A DNA stretch of 64,000 bases from Edaphobacter lichenicola (GTDB taxonomy: Bacteria > Acidobacteriota > Terriglobia > Terriglobales > Acidobacteriaceae): positions 2,294,001 to 2,358,000 of the forward strand of contig NZ_CP073696.1 of assembly GCF_025264645.1 (NCBI RefSeq). Direction: 5' to 3'. Below, piece by piece: positions 18,838 to 28,433 of the stretch (its first letter is position 1; every line of letters starts with the position of its first letter). The translations under genes were made by a program, and so were the position numbers. Below the pieces are notes generated by a model. It worked only from the letters and a program-made list of their open reading frames with translations, searched no databases and was not told the origin of the DNA.

Positions 18838-19082
18838 GCTGTTCTCCTCGCATGAGCACCGATGGCTGTCCTCATGGTACTCGCCGGAGGCCGTTTTTTC
18901 TCCGTTCCACGCGCTTCAACCCACTCCAACAGTTCGTGCTCCAGGAACCGCCATAGCTTCCGCTTTCCCTCGCCCAGAGGATGGGCCGGGACATATCCGA
19001 GGCGCGCCCAGCCGATGAGCGTTCTCCTGTCCATCCGGAGAATCTGGGCGGCTTCTTGTGCGTCGAGAAGATGATGTGGCAT
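18834..19082 (-). CDS. Excisionase-like helix-turn-helix protein
   Basis: About 82 residues from ATG 19082 (an ATG six codons upstream is also possible). The sequence LLDAQEAAQILRMDRRTLIGWARLG and AHPLGEGKRKLWRFLEHELLEW is the MerR/excisionase-type winged helix, which bends DNA and directs tyrosine integrases toward excision. The stop overlaps the integrase ATG by 4 bases, so both are translated together. The basic tail (residues about 62-82) has no recognised domain. Confidence 0.75.
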   Translation of the reverse strand: MPHHLLDAQEAAQILRMDRRTLIGWARLGYVPAHPLGEGKRKLWRFLEHELLEWVEARGTEKKRPPASTMRTAIGAHARRTA

Positions 19083-19220
19083 TCGGTTAACTCCCGCCAT
19101 AGCTCATCCTTTCCGTGTCCATCCGAGATGATCGGAACTGCGGGGCGCGGAGACTGGAGCTGAAGCTCAAAACCAATAATGTCCACCCGGTCCCATTGCG
19201 TCCAATGAAAATTCGAGCTA

Positions 19221-19245
19221 TCGTCATTCTCTTTTGGAATGACGA
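19221..19245. terminator. Hairpin between excisionase and LysR genes
   Basis: A 9-base perfect stem (TCGTCATTC with GAATGACGA) and a 7-base loop containing TTTT. There is no clear U-run beyond the stem, so it may be a weak terminator or a recognition site in the excisionase promoter. Confidence 0.3.
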
Positions 19246-19378
19246 AGAATCACCTAAGCGCCTAAAACCGCTGCGATGAAGGTCGTGGAGGACTACAATC
19301 GCTTGTATCGGTGGTTGATTTCTGCCATCTTGAAGTGCTTGCTGTCCCTTCCCAGAATCCGCAGACTGGAGGATAGTT

Positions 19379-20314
19379 ATGGTCTTACCTGAGATCCGAT
19401 TGCTGCAATCAGCGATTGTGCTGGCCGAAGAACTTCATTTCTCAAGAGCAGCCGAAAGGCTAAACATGACTCAATCCACACTCAGTAAGCAGATATTCAA
19501 ACTGGAGCGTGGGCTCGGGTTTCAGGTCTTCAAGCACAGCCATCAAGTTGCTGAACTTACAGAAGCCGGGCGGGTCTTCATCGTTGAGGCGCGGGAAGTT
19601 GTCTCCCATGCAGAACGGGCCGTCGTTGCGGCTCGGACTGTCCTCGATGGGCCAAATGAAATCCTAAATATTGGCGCATCTTCCTACACAGAGCCGATCC
19701 TCGTTTCGACGCTTCGATCCATCCGTCTTTCGCTCTTTCCCGAGATGAGGATCAAGCTCTGGAGCAACTTCTCCAATGATCTAGCCCGCCAGGTCAGCAC
19801 GGGCACTCTCGACCTCGCCTTGATCACCGGCGTTCCGCATAACCCACAGCTTAGCGTCCTGAATATTGCGGACAATCCTTTCTACATCGCAATGCTGCTG
19901 GGGGATGAACTAACAGCGTATCGGGAAGTCTGTATTAAACAGATGCACAAACGAAATTGGATGCTGCTGGGGAAACACGCAAACGCGCATCTATACGACA
20001 CCATCCATTCTGTCGGCGCCGACGCAGGTGCGTATCCATCGGATGCTTACCATTTCACTAGCCCCGAAGAGGCCTCTGAGCTGATCCGCGAGCATAATGG
20101 ACTTGCATTCTTGCCGCGATCAGCTGCGTGGCGAATTGCGCGTGACGGCATCACGATGCGGCCTTTGGCTGAACCTCGACTCCGTCTTGTCACAAAGCTT
20201 GCAATGCGCGTAGATAGCAAATCCCGGTTGGTGAATGAATTCGTGAAAGCTGCCGGAAGAAAGTTTGGCGCGGTTGGGCAGACTGCGCAACGAAGACTTC
20301 CTCTTGCCATGTGA
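19379..20314 (+). CDS. LysR family transcriptional regulator
   Basis: 311 residues. The N-terminal winged helix (IVLAEELHFSRAAERLNMTQSTLSKQI, residues about 11-37) and a LysR effector domain (residues about 90-290) are clear. GGAGG lies 8 bases before ATG 19379. There is no obvious divergent partner: the preceding gene is the excisionase on the other strand, and downstream a convergent zinc-ribbon gene follows after 3 bases. A second LysR sits by the secretion genes at 54.8 kb. The effector is unknown. Confidence 0.8.
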   Translation: MVLPEIRLLQSAIVLAEELHFSRAAERLNMTQSTLSKQIFKLERGLGFQVFKHSHQVAELTEAGRVFIVEAREVVSHAERAVVAARTVLDGPNEILNIGASSYTEPILVSTLRSIRLSLFPEMRIKLWSNFSNDLARQVSTGTLDLALITGVPHNPQLSVLNIADNPFYIAMLLGDELTAYREVCIKQMHKRNWMLLGKHANAHLYDTIHSVGADAGAYPSDAYHFTSPEEASELIREHNGLAFLPRSAAWRIARDGITMRPLAEPRLRLVTKLAMRVDSKSRLVNEFVKAAGRKFGAVGQTAQRRLPLAM

Positions 20315-20317
20315 TCA

Positions 20318-20524
20318 TCAATGCTCGGATCTTTGAGATTCATCACAGCGCACTTCACGAATTTCAATATTCAACGGACCTTCGACACCGCAATTTGGAC
20401 AAAGAAAGAGGCCGGTCGTGTGCGGCCGCCCCTCGACCTCTTCTCTTCGAAAGGTATGGCCACAATGTATACAGACGTGCAAGTGAACCAGTTCCATTGC
20501 GCGTTTGTTGAAGGTTTGAGACAT
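20318..20524 (-). CDS. Small zinc-ribbon protein
   Basis: 68 residues from ATG 20524 (GAGAGG 8 bases upstream). Two CxxC pairs form a zinc ribbon: CIHCGHTFRREE (residues about 17-28) and LFLCPNCGVEGPL (about 37-49). No membrane segment. It ends 3 bases from the stop of the LysR gene, convergent with it. Function unknown; the ribbon resembles those of small nucleic-acid-binding or rubredoxin-like proteins. Confidence 0.55.
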   Translation of the reverse strand: MSQTFNKRAMELVHLHVCIHCGHTFRREEVEGRPHTTGLFLCPNCGVEGPLNIEIREVRCDESQRSEH

Positions 20525-20872
20525 CGCACAGCCTCTCAAATTGACTCGATTTTCGTAACTTTCAGCGAATGATGCCCTCGCTTGTGCAGGGCAGCGCTTG
20601 GGGGCAGAGACTACGCTCTGATCGTTGTCTTGTGCTCCGTAAACCGGGCCCGGCAACCGCTGTGGCGGCACGCCCAAGGGCAACATCGATCGTCCTCACA
20701 TCGATCACCACCTCACGAATCGGTGTGAGCAGCAAACGAGAAAACTACCTTCGGCTGGCTGGTTGAAAAGTGGCTTGTCCGGACGGTAAAACGGAAGATA
20801 GAAACCACGACCAACTTTGACGGTTAGTGACCCGATTAGTCTCTCCACTTCGTGGTTAGCTCGGACTGCCCT
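20525..20872. other. Stretch without recognisable gene
   Basis: About 350 bases between the zinc-ribbon start and the HXXEE stop. Only short frames without a ribosome site. It presumably holds the promoter for the zinc-ribbon gene. Confidence 0.35.
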
Positions 20873-21469
20873 TCAACGACTTTCGTTGAGCACAACCGCC
20901 AACCGGGCAAGTTGCCGTTTCCGAATAACAACCAACAGTATTATCCCGGCGTGAATGACGAGCGCCGCCGCAAGCCCGATGACGTGATCCGTAGGTGTGA
21001 CTTCGCCCGTGCGTGCCAGCACCCAAAGTGTTGCGACGCCGAGAGGGATGAACAGCAGAATGGAGGAAACCAGGCCGGGGTTGTAGCGACGCAGAGCTAC
21101 GGCCTGAGCGCAATGGCCGACGCTGTTGACCAGGCTCAGATAGACAGCGATCAAACCGAGCCCAAGATGCACCCGCGCCGCCAGCCAGAACGCGATGGTG
21201 TCGACACCCCAGACGCCGGCGATGTTGATTACGAACACGTCGAAACGTGAAAGCACGTCCTTGCCGCCACCGATGGTGGTGTTCACGAACCGGCGGAAGC
21301 TGTCGTCATCGTGCTCCTCATATTGGTGCAGCATGTAGATCGGCAGCTGCAGCCAAATCAGCAGCAGACCGGGCGACCAGTCACGGGCTAGAACGGGCGT
21401 GAGAGCAAGCAGCATCAGGGCGGCAAGAAAGCCGCCATAGACCCAGTTGTCGCGCAGGCGAGTCAGCAT
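20873..21469 (-). CDS. HXXEE domain integral membrane protein
   Basis: 198 residues with about five hydrophobic segments (residues about 11-28, 30-46, 82-110, 130-152, 160-182). The defining HQYEEH motif is at about 48-53, and a second conserved SVGHCAQA lies near 117. HXXEE proteins are putative membrane metal enzymes of unknown reaction. Divergent from the TetR gene with 85 bases between them, which suggests the regulator controls this gene. Confidence 0.75.
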   Translation of the reverse strand: MLTRLRDNWVYGGFLAALMLLALTPVLARDWSPGLLLIWLQLPIYMLHQYEEHDDDSFRRFVNTTIGGGKDVLSRFDVFVINIAGVWGVDTIAFWLAARVHLGLGLIAVYLSLVNSVGHCAQAVALRRYNPGLVSSILLFIPLGVATLWVLARTGEVTPTDHVIGLAAALVIHAGIILLVVIRKRQLARLAVVLNESR

Positions 21470-21554
21470 TTTTAGATTCTCCGTTTCTGGGCTTGCGTGA
21501 ATTTCTATTTCATCTTACCATAGACGTATTGAATACTGCTCGTGAAGGATTAAA

Positions 21555-22208
21555 ATGATTGAGCTTGCCAAACGCTCTTACAATTCGAAGCTCCGCACCA
21601 CGCAAGCGGAGGCTACGCGGCAAGCCATCCTCGATGCAGCAAGGCGGGTTTGTTGTATGGGCGGATGGCCGAACGCCACCATTGCGACGATTGCAAAGGA
21701 GGCAGGCGTAGCGAAGGAGACGATCTATGCGATCTTCGGGAGCAAGGTCACCTTGATTGGCGAGATGGTTAAGGCGAGCGTCGCGAAGTCGGTGCCTGGA
21801 AAGCATTTTCTCGACGAAGAACGTCCGCGCGCTATCAGCGCTGAAATTGATCAGGCGCGGCAGATCGAGCTTTGGGCGATTTATCTTTCCGAGATAATGG
21901 AGCGCGTCTCGCCTCTGATGGCAGTAGTACGCTCCGGCTCTGAGGTCGAGCCGGAGATGGGCGAGCTCTATCGTGCGCTTCATAAGGGACGGCGAGCCAA
22001 CCTCAGCGTCCTAGCGAACTCCATCTTGAACCGAGGGACGCTGCGGAATGGTCTGTCTGTCGAGACAACGACGGATATTCTCTGGCAGCTCGCCAGTCCC
22101 GAGATGTTTCACCTGCTGACCACCGTCGGTGGCTTTTCCACCGAGCGATACGCTGAGTGGCTGACGGGAATGCTGAAGGCTACGTTGCTTAGGCCGGATG
22201 CACGTTGA
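21555..22208 (+). CDS. TetR family transcriptional regulator
   Basis: 217 residues. The N-terminal helix-turn-helix reads RQAILDAARRV, TIATIAKEAGVAKETIYAIFGSK (about residues 21-62), then a ligand-binding helical domain. AAGGA lies 6 bases before the ATG. Divergent to the HXXEE membrane protein gene, the usual layout for local repression. The ligand is unknown. Confidence 0.82.
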   Translation: MIELAKRSYNSKLRTTQAEATRQAILDAARRVCCMGGWPNATIATIAKEAGVAKETIYAIFGSKVTLIGEMVKASVAKSVPGKHFLDEERPRAISAEIDQARQIELWAIYLSEIMERVSPLMAVVRSGSEVEPEMGELYRALHKGRRANLSVLANSILNRGTLRNGLSVETTTDILWQLASPEMFHLLTTVGGFSTERYAEWLTGMLKATLLRPDAR

Positions 22209-22453
22209 TTCGCTGCGACAGCGCACACAGTCTTTTGCGCACCAGCTTGGGATCACGTTTCAAGGCAATAACGTGAACGACACGTTAACGCGGAAATGAA
22301 TGTACGGAACTCTTAGGCAACGCTGATATCGGAGACGTTCCGACTGAAGCTCTCGTATGAACGCTACTTTTCATAAACGAATGTTGAACATCCATCGCAT
22401 TGATCAAAGTTTTCTGTCGCAAACGTTAAGCAGAGACACAAACCGGAGGCTAT

Positions 22454-25400
22454 ATGACAAAGTTCACGCGAATTTTCACTTTGGGCCTGGCGTCTTTACA
22501 TATTCGGACCACAAAGTACGCATGCCCACGATTTCGCCTCATTCTTGCAGCTTTACTGCTGATGCCTTGTTTCGCGATCGCCCGGGCTCAGGAATTGGGA
22601 GTGCCCCATCAAAACCAGCCAGCGGCCTCGTCTGCCCAGCCAATACTGTCATTTACTGCTCCAGCGCCAGCTACCGTGAGCACTGACGGAACGGTTACGG
22701 CCACGCTCCATCTCACGGGAAACGCCGATCCATCCACGCTGCAAGTGATGCTTAATACGACCAACGTTACAGACTCGTTTTCAGCCTCGGCATGTTCCAG
22801 CCTCCCCTGCGATATCACAGCACATCTGGACACCGCATCGAACGCGAGCCCAGGTTGGAATTCCTTATATGCCACACTTAAGGGGGAGAAGACCGGCAAC
22901 GCTGGCATCGCAACCGCACGCTTTTATTACGGGAACGGAACTTCAAGCTCCCCCAAAGGCACGGCAGTCCCCCACGCCATGGACGCTTCGAGCAGCCGTT
23001 CTATTCGTCCCGCGGCTATCACAGGAGTCACGTCAACCACACTCGCCGTTCTGCCGCCGACGATAGCGATCTCCATGGATCCTGTGGCCGGACTTACCCT
23101 CGGCAGCACAAATTATCCTGCCTGCGGCAGTGGCACGCCCTTTAGTTTCTTCCGATTCGATCGAACGAGTCTACAGCTCAAGGACAGTGAGTGTCTAACT
23201 GCAGTTTCACTTCCAGCGCTGATTAGCGGTCTTCAGACGTTACCAAGCGGTAACATCGTAGTCTTATTTTCCACGGTCGGCACACCACTCGGGCAACTCA
23301 ACTTCTCGACCATAGGAGGTACGGATTTCAGTCAAGGTGGTGCGCCTACTGCAAGCAGCTATCAATTTATCGGTTATTCCCAGGCTTCGCCAGGTGAAGC
23401 CTATGAGAGCTATCAGGATGCCTCCAATTTTCACCAGGCCGATATTCAGGGTAACCTGGTGAACGCGGGTACGAGCACCCCGTTTTATGGATTTCAGCCG
23501 ACAGACGCGCCGGGGTTTGCTGCCGTGGCCGCCACCAACGGTAACTCTAGCGCTTTCGTAGTTACGGGCTATCCTTTACATTTTCCCTTCGACGCAGCCC
23601 CCATAAACTGGAGCCTCCCCAACAACTTTACCCAAGCGTTTCTTAACACGGGGGCATACCCTACCAATGCCACCGGATTCTTCGTGACAACGTTTAGCCC
23701 AACCGATTTCTCCATACTGAGTCAGCAGTTTTACCCTACCGGCACTAATCTCGCTGCACTAGGAACACTTGCAAACAATCTAAATGCTGTAGCGAATGGA
23801 ACGATTGTCATCATAACGAGCCAGGGCAGCAATCCCTTCGGCTCTGTCGCACTTGGCGGCCCCACGCCCAACTTAGGGCTCTTCTGTGGAGCGATCTCTT
23901 ATATGGGAGTGTCGGAGCACGCTTGTGCTCAGGCTGGTACTAGTACTAGCACGAACATTGGGGCGTTCTCCATGGTGGGTATTATGGAGAATCCGAATGG
24001 GAATGGTCGGGGAGCAGTTGTTCCTGGTCCTGGTTATAGCAAGTTGTACAGCTCGACCTACGAGAGTGGCCAGAACGACAGTGGAAGCCTGCAGGGACTT
24101 TTCAAGCGCAATCATCAGTGGCAACTGGTGCCATACCAGGTCTCGTCATTTGATACTTCGATATTGTCATCAAACCCTTCCCTAGATACCATTTTGCAAT
24201 TTGCTCTTCCCGCCCAGGTTGGCTCGGCTCCCGCGACAACCTGGCCGATGCTGGATACACCGGGCCATCAGGCTGCCTATGCGTATTTGAGTAATGTGAT
24301 TGTCGGAAAGGTGCTTTTCGCGAGCGGTACATGTCCTATCGATGATTGGTGTGATGATGTACGAGCCTGGTATGCAGGCAGTGAAGTCCGAACATTCGCC
24401 GGTCTCGACCTTTCAGCCAGCCCGGCCTACGCTTTCCCCTCCTCCGCGAGCGGGTTTACGCAGAGTGACTTCAATGATGTCAAGAGCCAGTTGCAGGCAG
24501 AATTTATTTATCTCAACAACGAACAGAATTACGAGTCATGGTTTAGCAAAGTGACCAACGGTGCGCTCCTCAATACCGGATCCGCGCTTTCCGCTGCGGC
24601 CAACGAGGTAAACAGTTCGTTGGTTTCACAATATGCCACTATTACTCCGAAGCCGCTATCCCTTGACGCTAGCGTCCTAAACTTTGCCGGCGGTATAGCC
24701 TCTCTTTTAGCCCCTCTCGAACCGGCGGTGGGTGTTATAGGCAACATCTTGAAGGGAGCTGCCAGTGCCGTTCCAATCTTGGCTGCTGGTCAATCAAGTT
24801 CGAATCCGGCAGTTGTCCAAGTCGCCGATCTGATCACGAGCACCGATGGTCAGGCGAGCCTTGCCGCAGCCAACTATAATCTTGCACTTCAAGCCCAGAT
24901 CAGCAACTATTTCAGCGGCGTTCGTTCAGACTGGTTCAAATTACAAACTTTTGGAATATTGACGGCGCAGCCTTCTGCCAATGGATGGTACGTTCAGGAC
25001 ACGAGCGGTGCAACGGCATCAAATATAGCTGCTGTGAACACTGCGAATGCACGCATCAGTTTTTATAATCAACTCCTTCCTCAGTATTTTGACATGGAGT
25101 GGATGAATTCGTTTCCCTATCAGGCGATCTTAAACTCGGGTACCTCATTATCTGACCTTACGGGGACTGTGTTGTCTGTCTATCTCCAAATGGGGATCCC
25201 GCCGGACGTCTCAGCCAACTCCTGGGCCGCTCTACCTGCGGCTTTCAACTCGACCTGCAGGGATTACGGGGTCTCTGTTTCCCGGTACTCGTATAACCAT
25301 TGGGACGCCGATAAAAACGACTTCCTCGGCTCATGGGGGGGCACGCTTGGCAACGTTTTGATGGGAACTCCGACTTCCGCAGATGGGCTGGGCAATCTGA

Positions 25401-26689
25401 ATCTTTCGCAAAATACGTTCTATGACTTGGCGTTACCTGAAGTTGTGTCGCCTCCGCTCGGCACGTCCCTCTACTCGAGCTCGATGGTCGCAGGTCCACC
25501 ATGGAATGAATTCTCCTGCCCTACCGGCTTAGGAGGCAGCTTAACTGCAGCGCCCGCCCCAACGGGTCCCCAAAGCACAACGCTGACGATACAGCCAAGC
25601 GGCTCGCGAGTAGGTCCGGAGGGAAGCATCACCGTCACGGCATCGGTGCAGTCGCCAGCTTCCACAGCAACACTGTCACCTACGGGTACTATATCGGTAA
25701 CTTCGGGCATCAAAGTCATATCCTTGAAACGGCTGACAAATGGCGCGTCGTCCTCGGCAACTGCAACGTTGACGGTAAATGGCGCCTCTCTGTCGCCCGG
25801 GATGTATTCACTCAGTGTCGGTTACGGCGGAGATAGCAACTTTTTGCCTTCCACGGCCACAATGAATCTTCAGGTCCTGGTGGCGTCAGCCGCGACCACA
25901 ACAACTTTGAATATGCCCGCTGTAGCGTATCAAGGGCAGAATGTCACCTTTCAGACTGCCGTCACGTCAGCCAGCGGAATTCCACCTGGAACGGTGAACT
26001 TTGAGGAAGGGACTACCATCCTGGGCTCCGCTCCATTGGACTCTACCGGAAACGTAAGCATCTCGCTCAGTAATCTGGGTGTGGGAAGTCATTCCATAAC
26101 GGCGGTCTACTCTCCGACAGATAGTCTCTTATACGCACCTTCCCAGTCTGAAGCTTCGACTTTGCTTATCAACCCTATCGCTCAGGACATGTCTGTCGCT
26201 CTCTCTACCAGCAGCGTTGATGTGCCTGACGGAGCACAGTCGGCAGCAGTCAAGTTTACGATCTCCTCCGTCTCATCATTCTCTGGACAGGTGAACTTCG
26301 CTTGTGTTGGACTTCCGCTTGGAATGTCATGCAACTTCAGTCCGACGCAGGCAAGTCTCCCTGCATCTGGAGCAGTTAGTACAAACCTGACTATCAGCCA
26401 AAGTGCCACCACTAGTTCTGCGGGCATGTCCTCGTGGAAAGGCTCCGTCGGTCTGTTCGGGTTCATACTCTCGACTCTGTTAGCTTTCCGAATATCCAGA
26501 GGACGACGCCTCATTGGCGCAGTCGTCTGGATGTGGGCTATTTCCACGTTGAGCTTAGCGGTACTTTCCGGCTGCAGCGGCGGAAGTACCCCGAGTCCTA
26601 CTCACCAGACTGGAACAACCAATATCCTGGTGACGGCGACCAGCGGAAGCATCACCAGGAGCATTCCACTGACGGTCAACATTCAATGA
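22454..26689 (+). CDS. Very large secreted protein with Ig-like repeats and C-terminal helix pair
   Basis: 1411 residues. ATG 22454 has GGAGG 6 bases upstream. A signal peptide follows a positive lead-in (RLILAALLLMPCFAIARA, about residues 29-46). Residues about 60-1030 are Ser/Thr/Asn/Ala-rich with no domain I recognise. Two bacterial Ig-like domains of the Big_3_5 type lie at about 1040-1145 and 1146-1240, each with an SVGYGGDSNF- or ITAVYSPTDS-like closing strand. Then come a strand-rich segment (FACVGLPLGMSCNFSP), a hydrophobic helix (about 1332-1345), a second (about 1353-1370) running into LSGCSGGS, and a final beta segment. This C-terminal layout recurs in Terriglobia secreted proteins. 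Likely a cell-surface protein; role unknown. Confidence 0.75.
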   Translation: MTKFTRIFTLGLASLHIRTTKYACPRFRLILAALLLMPCFAIARAQELGVPHQNQPAASSAQPILSFTAPAPATVSTDGTVTATLHLTGNADPSTLQVMLNTTNVTDSFSASACSSLPCDITAHLDTASNASPGWNSLYATLKGEKTGNAGIATARFYYGNGTSSSPKGTAVPHAMDASSSRSIRPAAITGVTSTTLAVLPPTIAISMDPVAGLTLGSTNYPACGSGTPFSFFRFDRTSLQLKDSECLTAVSLPALISGLQTLPSGNIVVLFSTVGTPLGQLNFSTIGGTDFSQGGAPTASSYQFIGYSQASPGEAYESYQDASNFHQADIQGNLVNAGTSTPFYGFQPTDAPGFAAVAATNGNSSAFVVTGYPLHFPFDAAPINWSLPNNFTQAFLNTGAYPTNATGFFVTTFSPTDFSILSQQFYPTGTNLAALGTLANNLNAVANGTIVIITSQGSNPFGSVALGGPTPNLGLFCGAISYMGVSEHACAQAGTSTSTNIGAFSMVGIMENPNGNGRGAVVPGPGYSKLYSSTYESGQNDSGSLQGLFKRNHQWQLVPYQVSSFDTSILSSNPSLDTILQFALPAQVGSAPATTWPMLDTPGHQAAYAYLSNVIVGKVLFASGTCPIDDWCDDVRAWYAGSEVRTFAGLDLSASPAYAFPSSASGFTQSDFNDVKSQLQAEFIYLNNEQNYESWFSKVTNGALLNTGSALSAAANEVNSSLVSQYATITPKPLSLDASVLNFAGGIASLLAPLEPAVGVIGNILKGAASAVPILAAGQSSSNPAVVQVADLITSTDGQASLAAANYNLALQAQISNYFSGVRSDWFKLQTFGILTAQPSANGWYVQDTSGATASNIAAVNTANARISFYNQLLPQYFDMEWMNSFPYQAILNSGTSLSDLTGTVLSVYLQMGIPPDVSANSWAALPAAFNSTCRDYGVSVSRYSYNHWDADKNDFLGSWGGTLGNVLMGTPTSADGLGNLNLSQNTFYDLALPEVVSPPLGTSLYSSSMVAGPPWNEFSCPTGLGGSLTAAPAPTGPQSTTLTIQPSGSRVGPEGSITVTASVQSPASTATLSPTGTISVTSGIKVISLKRLTNGASSSATATLTVNGASLSPGMYSLSVGYGGDSNFLPSTATMNLQVLVASAATTTTLNMPAVAYQGQNVTFQTAVTSASGIPPGTVNFEEGTTILGSAPLDSTGNVSISLSNLGVGSHSITAVYSPTDSLLYAPSQSEASTLLINPIAQDMSVALSTSSVDVPDGAQSAAVKFTISSVSSFSGQVNFACVGLPLGMSCNFSPTQASLPASGAVSTNLTISQSATTSSAGMSSWKGSVGLFGFILSTLLAFRISRGRRLIGAVVWMWAISTLSLAVLSGCSGGSTPSPTHQTGTTNILVTATSGSITRSIPLTVNIQ

Positions 26690-26709
26690 TGAAGGACATG
26701 AGGAAAGTC

Positions 26710-26729
26710 GGGCTCCTCTTAGGGAGCCC
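26710..26729 (+). terminator. Hairpin after the Ig-like protein gene
   Basis: Stem GGGCTCC / GGAGCCC with a 6-base loop, 20 bases after the stop. No U-run follows, so termination strength is uncertain. Confidence 0.4.
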
Positions 26730-26905
26730 GTACCCTCAGCTCATTGCCTAGCGAAGTCGACCAAACAAGCGACATGACTATACGGTTTTCACTCCAACAA
26801 TAGAGTCGCGATCAAGGCTGGACCAAACCACAGTACGCGAGGATTGCGTTCCGGACAGATCACGGGTTTTTACTCACTTTCAACTTGAAATAAGGAGATC
26901 GATCA

Positions 26906-27562
26906 ATGCATTTGAAGAAAACTCATATCCTACCCCTTGTGCTGGCATTAGGCGTGGCGACGGCAGCAAAAGCCGACCCCGAAACCTTCCCCTTCACCTA
27001 TACCACCACCGGTTCCGGCGCCCAGATCACTGCCTCCGGTTCTTTCGTCACCGACGGCTATAGCAGTATTGGGAACAACCTTGCACCCAGCGATATCACC
27101 AGTTGGAACATCACCTTCACCTCCCCGTCCTTTGTGGGAGCTAGTTTTGTCCTGGATCCATCCGACAGCACCCTCTCTATAGCGAATGGCACCGAGATCG
27201 CCGCCTTTGCCAATCCCAACAATCTACTCTTTGAAGCTTCAAATTACGGCGAAGGCTTTGATCTAACGGGTACGGTGCAATTCGGTCAGGATCAAGACAA
27301 GGTGGAATGGCTCTGGGTAGATGGAGCCCCCAGCTCAACGATCTGGGTCAAAAATTCCAACGGGACGGTAAACGTTATAGGTACTGATCATGAGGGCAAT
27401 CTGCCCGTTTTATTCGAAACCGCGGACAACACTGGTTTGGGAACATCACCGGCACCGACACCCGAACCGAGCAGTCTGATTTTATTCGGCACCGGAAGCC
27501 TGGCCTTTGCCGCTGCTGGCATGAGAAAGCTAAGATCTACCCGTCACGTACAAGGGTCTTAA
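26906..27562 (+). CDS. PEP-CTERM sorting-domain exported protein
   Basis: 218 residues. AAGGAG is 9 bases before the ATG. A signal peptide covers residues 1-23 (cleavage after AKA). A beta-rich body follows. The C-terminus is a PEP-CTERM tail: TPEPSSLILFGTGSLAFA, a hydrophobic helix, then basic residues (RKLRSTRH). In other bacteria the exosortase/XrtA system recognises this tail and places the protein at the surface or in the EPS; no exosortase gene is in this window. Followed by a second, damaged gene of the same class. Confidence 0.82.
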   Translation: MHLKKTHILPLVLALGVATAAKADPETFPFTYTTTGSGAQITASGSFVTDGYSSIGNNLAPSDITSWNITFTSPSFVGASFVLDPSDSTLSIANGTEIAAFANPNNLLFEASNYGEGFDLTGTVQFGQDQDKVEWLWVDGAPSSTIWVKNSNGTVNVIGTDHEGNLPVLFETADNTGLGTSPAPTPEPSSLILFGTGSLAFAAAGMRKLRSTRHVQGS

Positions 27563-27754
27563 GCAGATTGGCGGAGGCGGGTCAGAGCGTCACCTTTTCG
27601 GTGCGCCGTTGACAGTTCCGCGCCTCCCATCTTGGCTTTGGGCTCAGGTCTTAATTCGCAGCGGAATTACAGCGACCCAGCATACCTGCTTGGTAATTTG
27701 ATCGAAGTTCAATTTTACAGACGCCAACGGGGTATAGCCGAAGGAGAAAACTCA

Positions 27755-28249
27755 ATGTCTTTGAGATTTGTTTTGACGCTCGCAGTTCTGGCATGAGGGA
27801 GCACTCTCGCGTCTGCCGATACATTTACCTACGATTACACCAACAGCTACAGTCATTACGAATTCTCATTTAGTGAACCTTCCATTCTGACGCGTGACAC
27901 CCTGCTCGCCGCCTCAGAGCTTCTAGCGTACAACATTCCAGATTTGCAATCGGTAGAGATAAATCCGACAAATCCACTTTGCGGCTCATCGCTCCCAGGT
28001 CCCGGAGCGTCAAGTTTGTTTTACAGCACCCCAGCGCAGGGGACTGGGTTTTACTTTCCTTCGCATCTGACATCAATCGGATCGTACCGCAATGGCTATG
28101 CGCTGCTGACGATCTCAGACAACTCCGGAACCTCGGCAGAGACTCCTGAACCCGCGACTTGGATTTTGCTTGCTACCGGGATTGGGAGTTATTTCCTACT
28201 CACACCGCGTATGCGAAGACGTCTGTCCGATTGCTTCGAGGGCCATTAA
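27755..28249 (+). pseudogene. Second PEP-CTERM protein gene with in-frame TGA in the signal peptide
   Basis: ATG 27755 has AAGGAG 8 bases upstream and reads MSLRFVLTLAVLA, then TGA at 27794-27796, then continues in the same frame through a signal-peptide end (STLASA) and a secreted body to ETPEPATWILLATGIGSYFLL and RMRRRL, stop at 28249. All other parts of a PEP-CTERM protein are intact over 165 codons. The TGA stands where tryptophan or glycine would fit. Re-start further in would lose the export signal. It is a nonsense mutation or a read error. Confidence 0.65.
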
Positions 28250-28254
28250 TAAGG

Positions 28255-28292
28255 TGGCTAGAACTGTTCTGTAGGGAGAACAGTTTTAGCCA
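28255..28292 (+). terminator. Strong hairpin after the PEP-CTERM pair
   Basis: TGGCTAGAACTGTTCT pairs with AGAACAGTTTTAGCCA (16 bases each, one mismatch) across a 6-base loop, beginning 6 bases after the stop. A short A/T-rich stretch follows. A probable transcription end for this locus. Confidence 0.55.
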
Positions 28293-28433
28293 CAATAATC
28301 TCCAAGAAATCCTGCTTCCCTCTTGTAAGGCTGAGAATGATCAACCGAAGATGTTCGCCCACTCATAGGTCGCGAATGATGAGAGGATGTCTCCAAGCGC
28401 CCAACATCGCGACTATGGCCTAAACTCAAAAGG

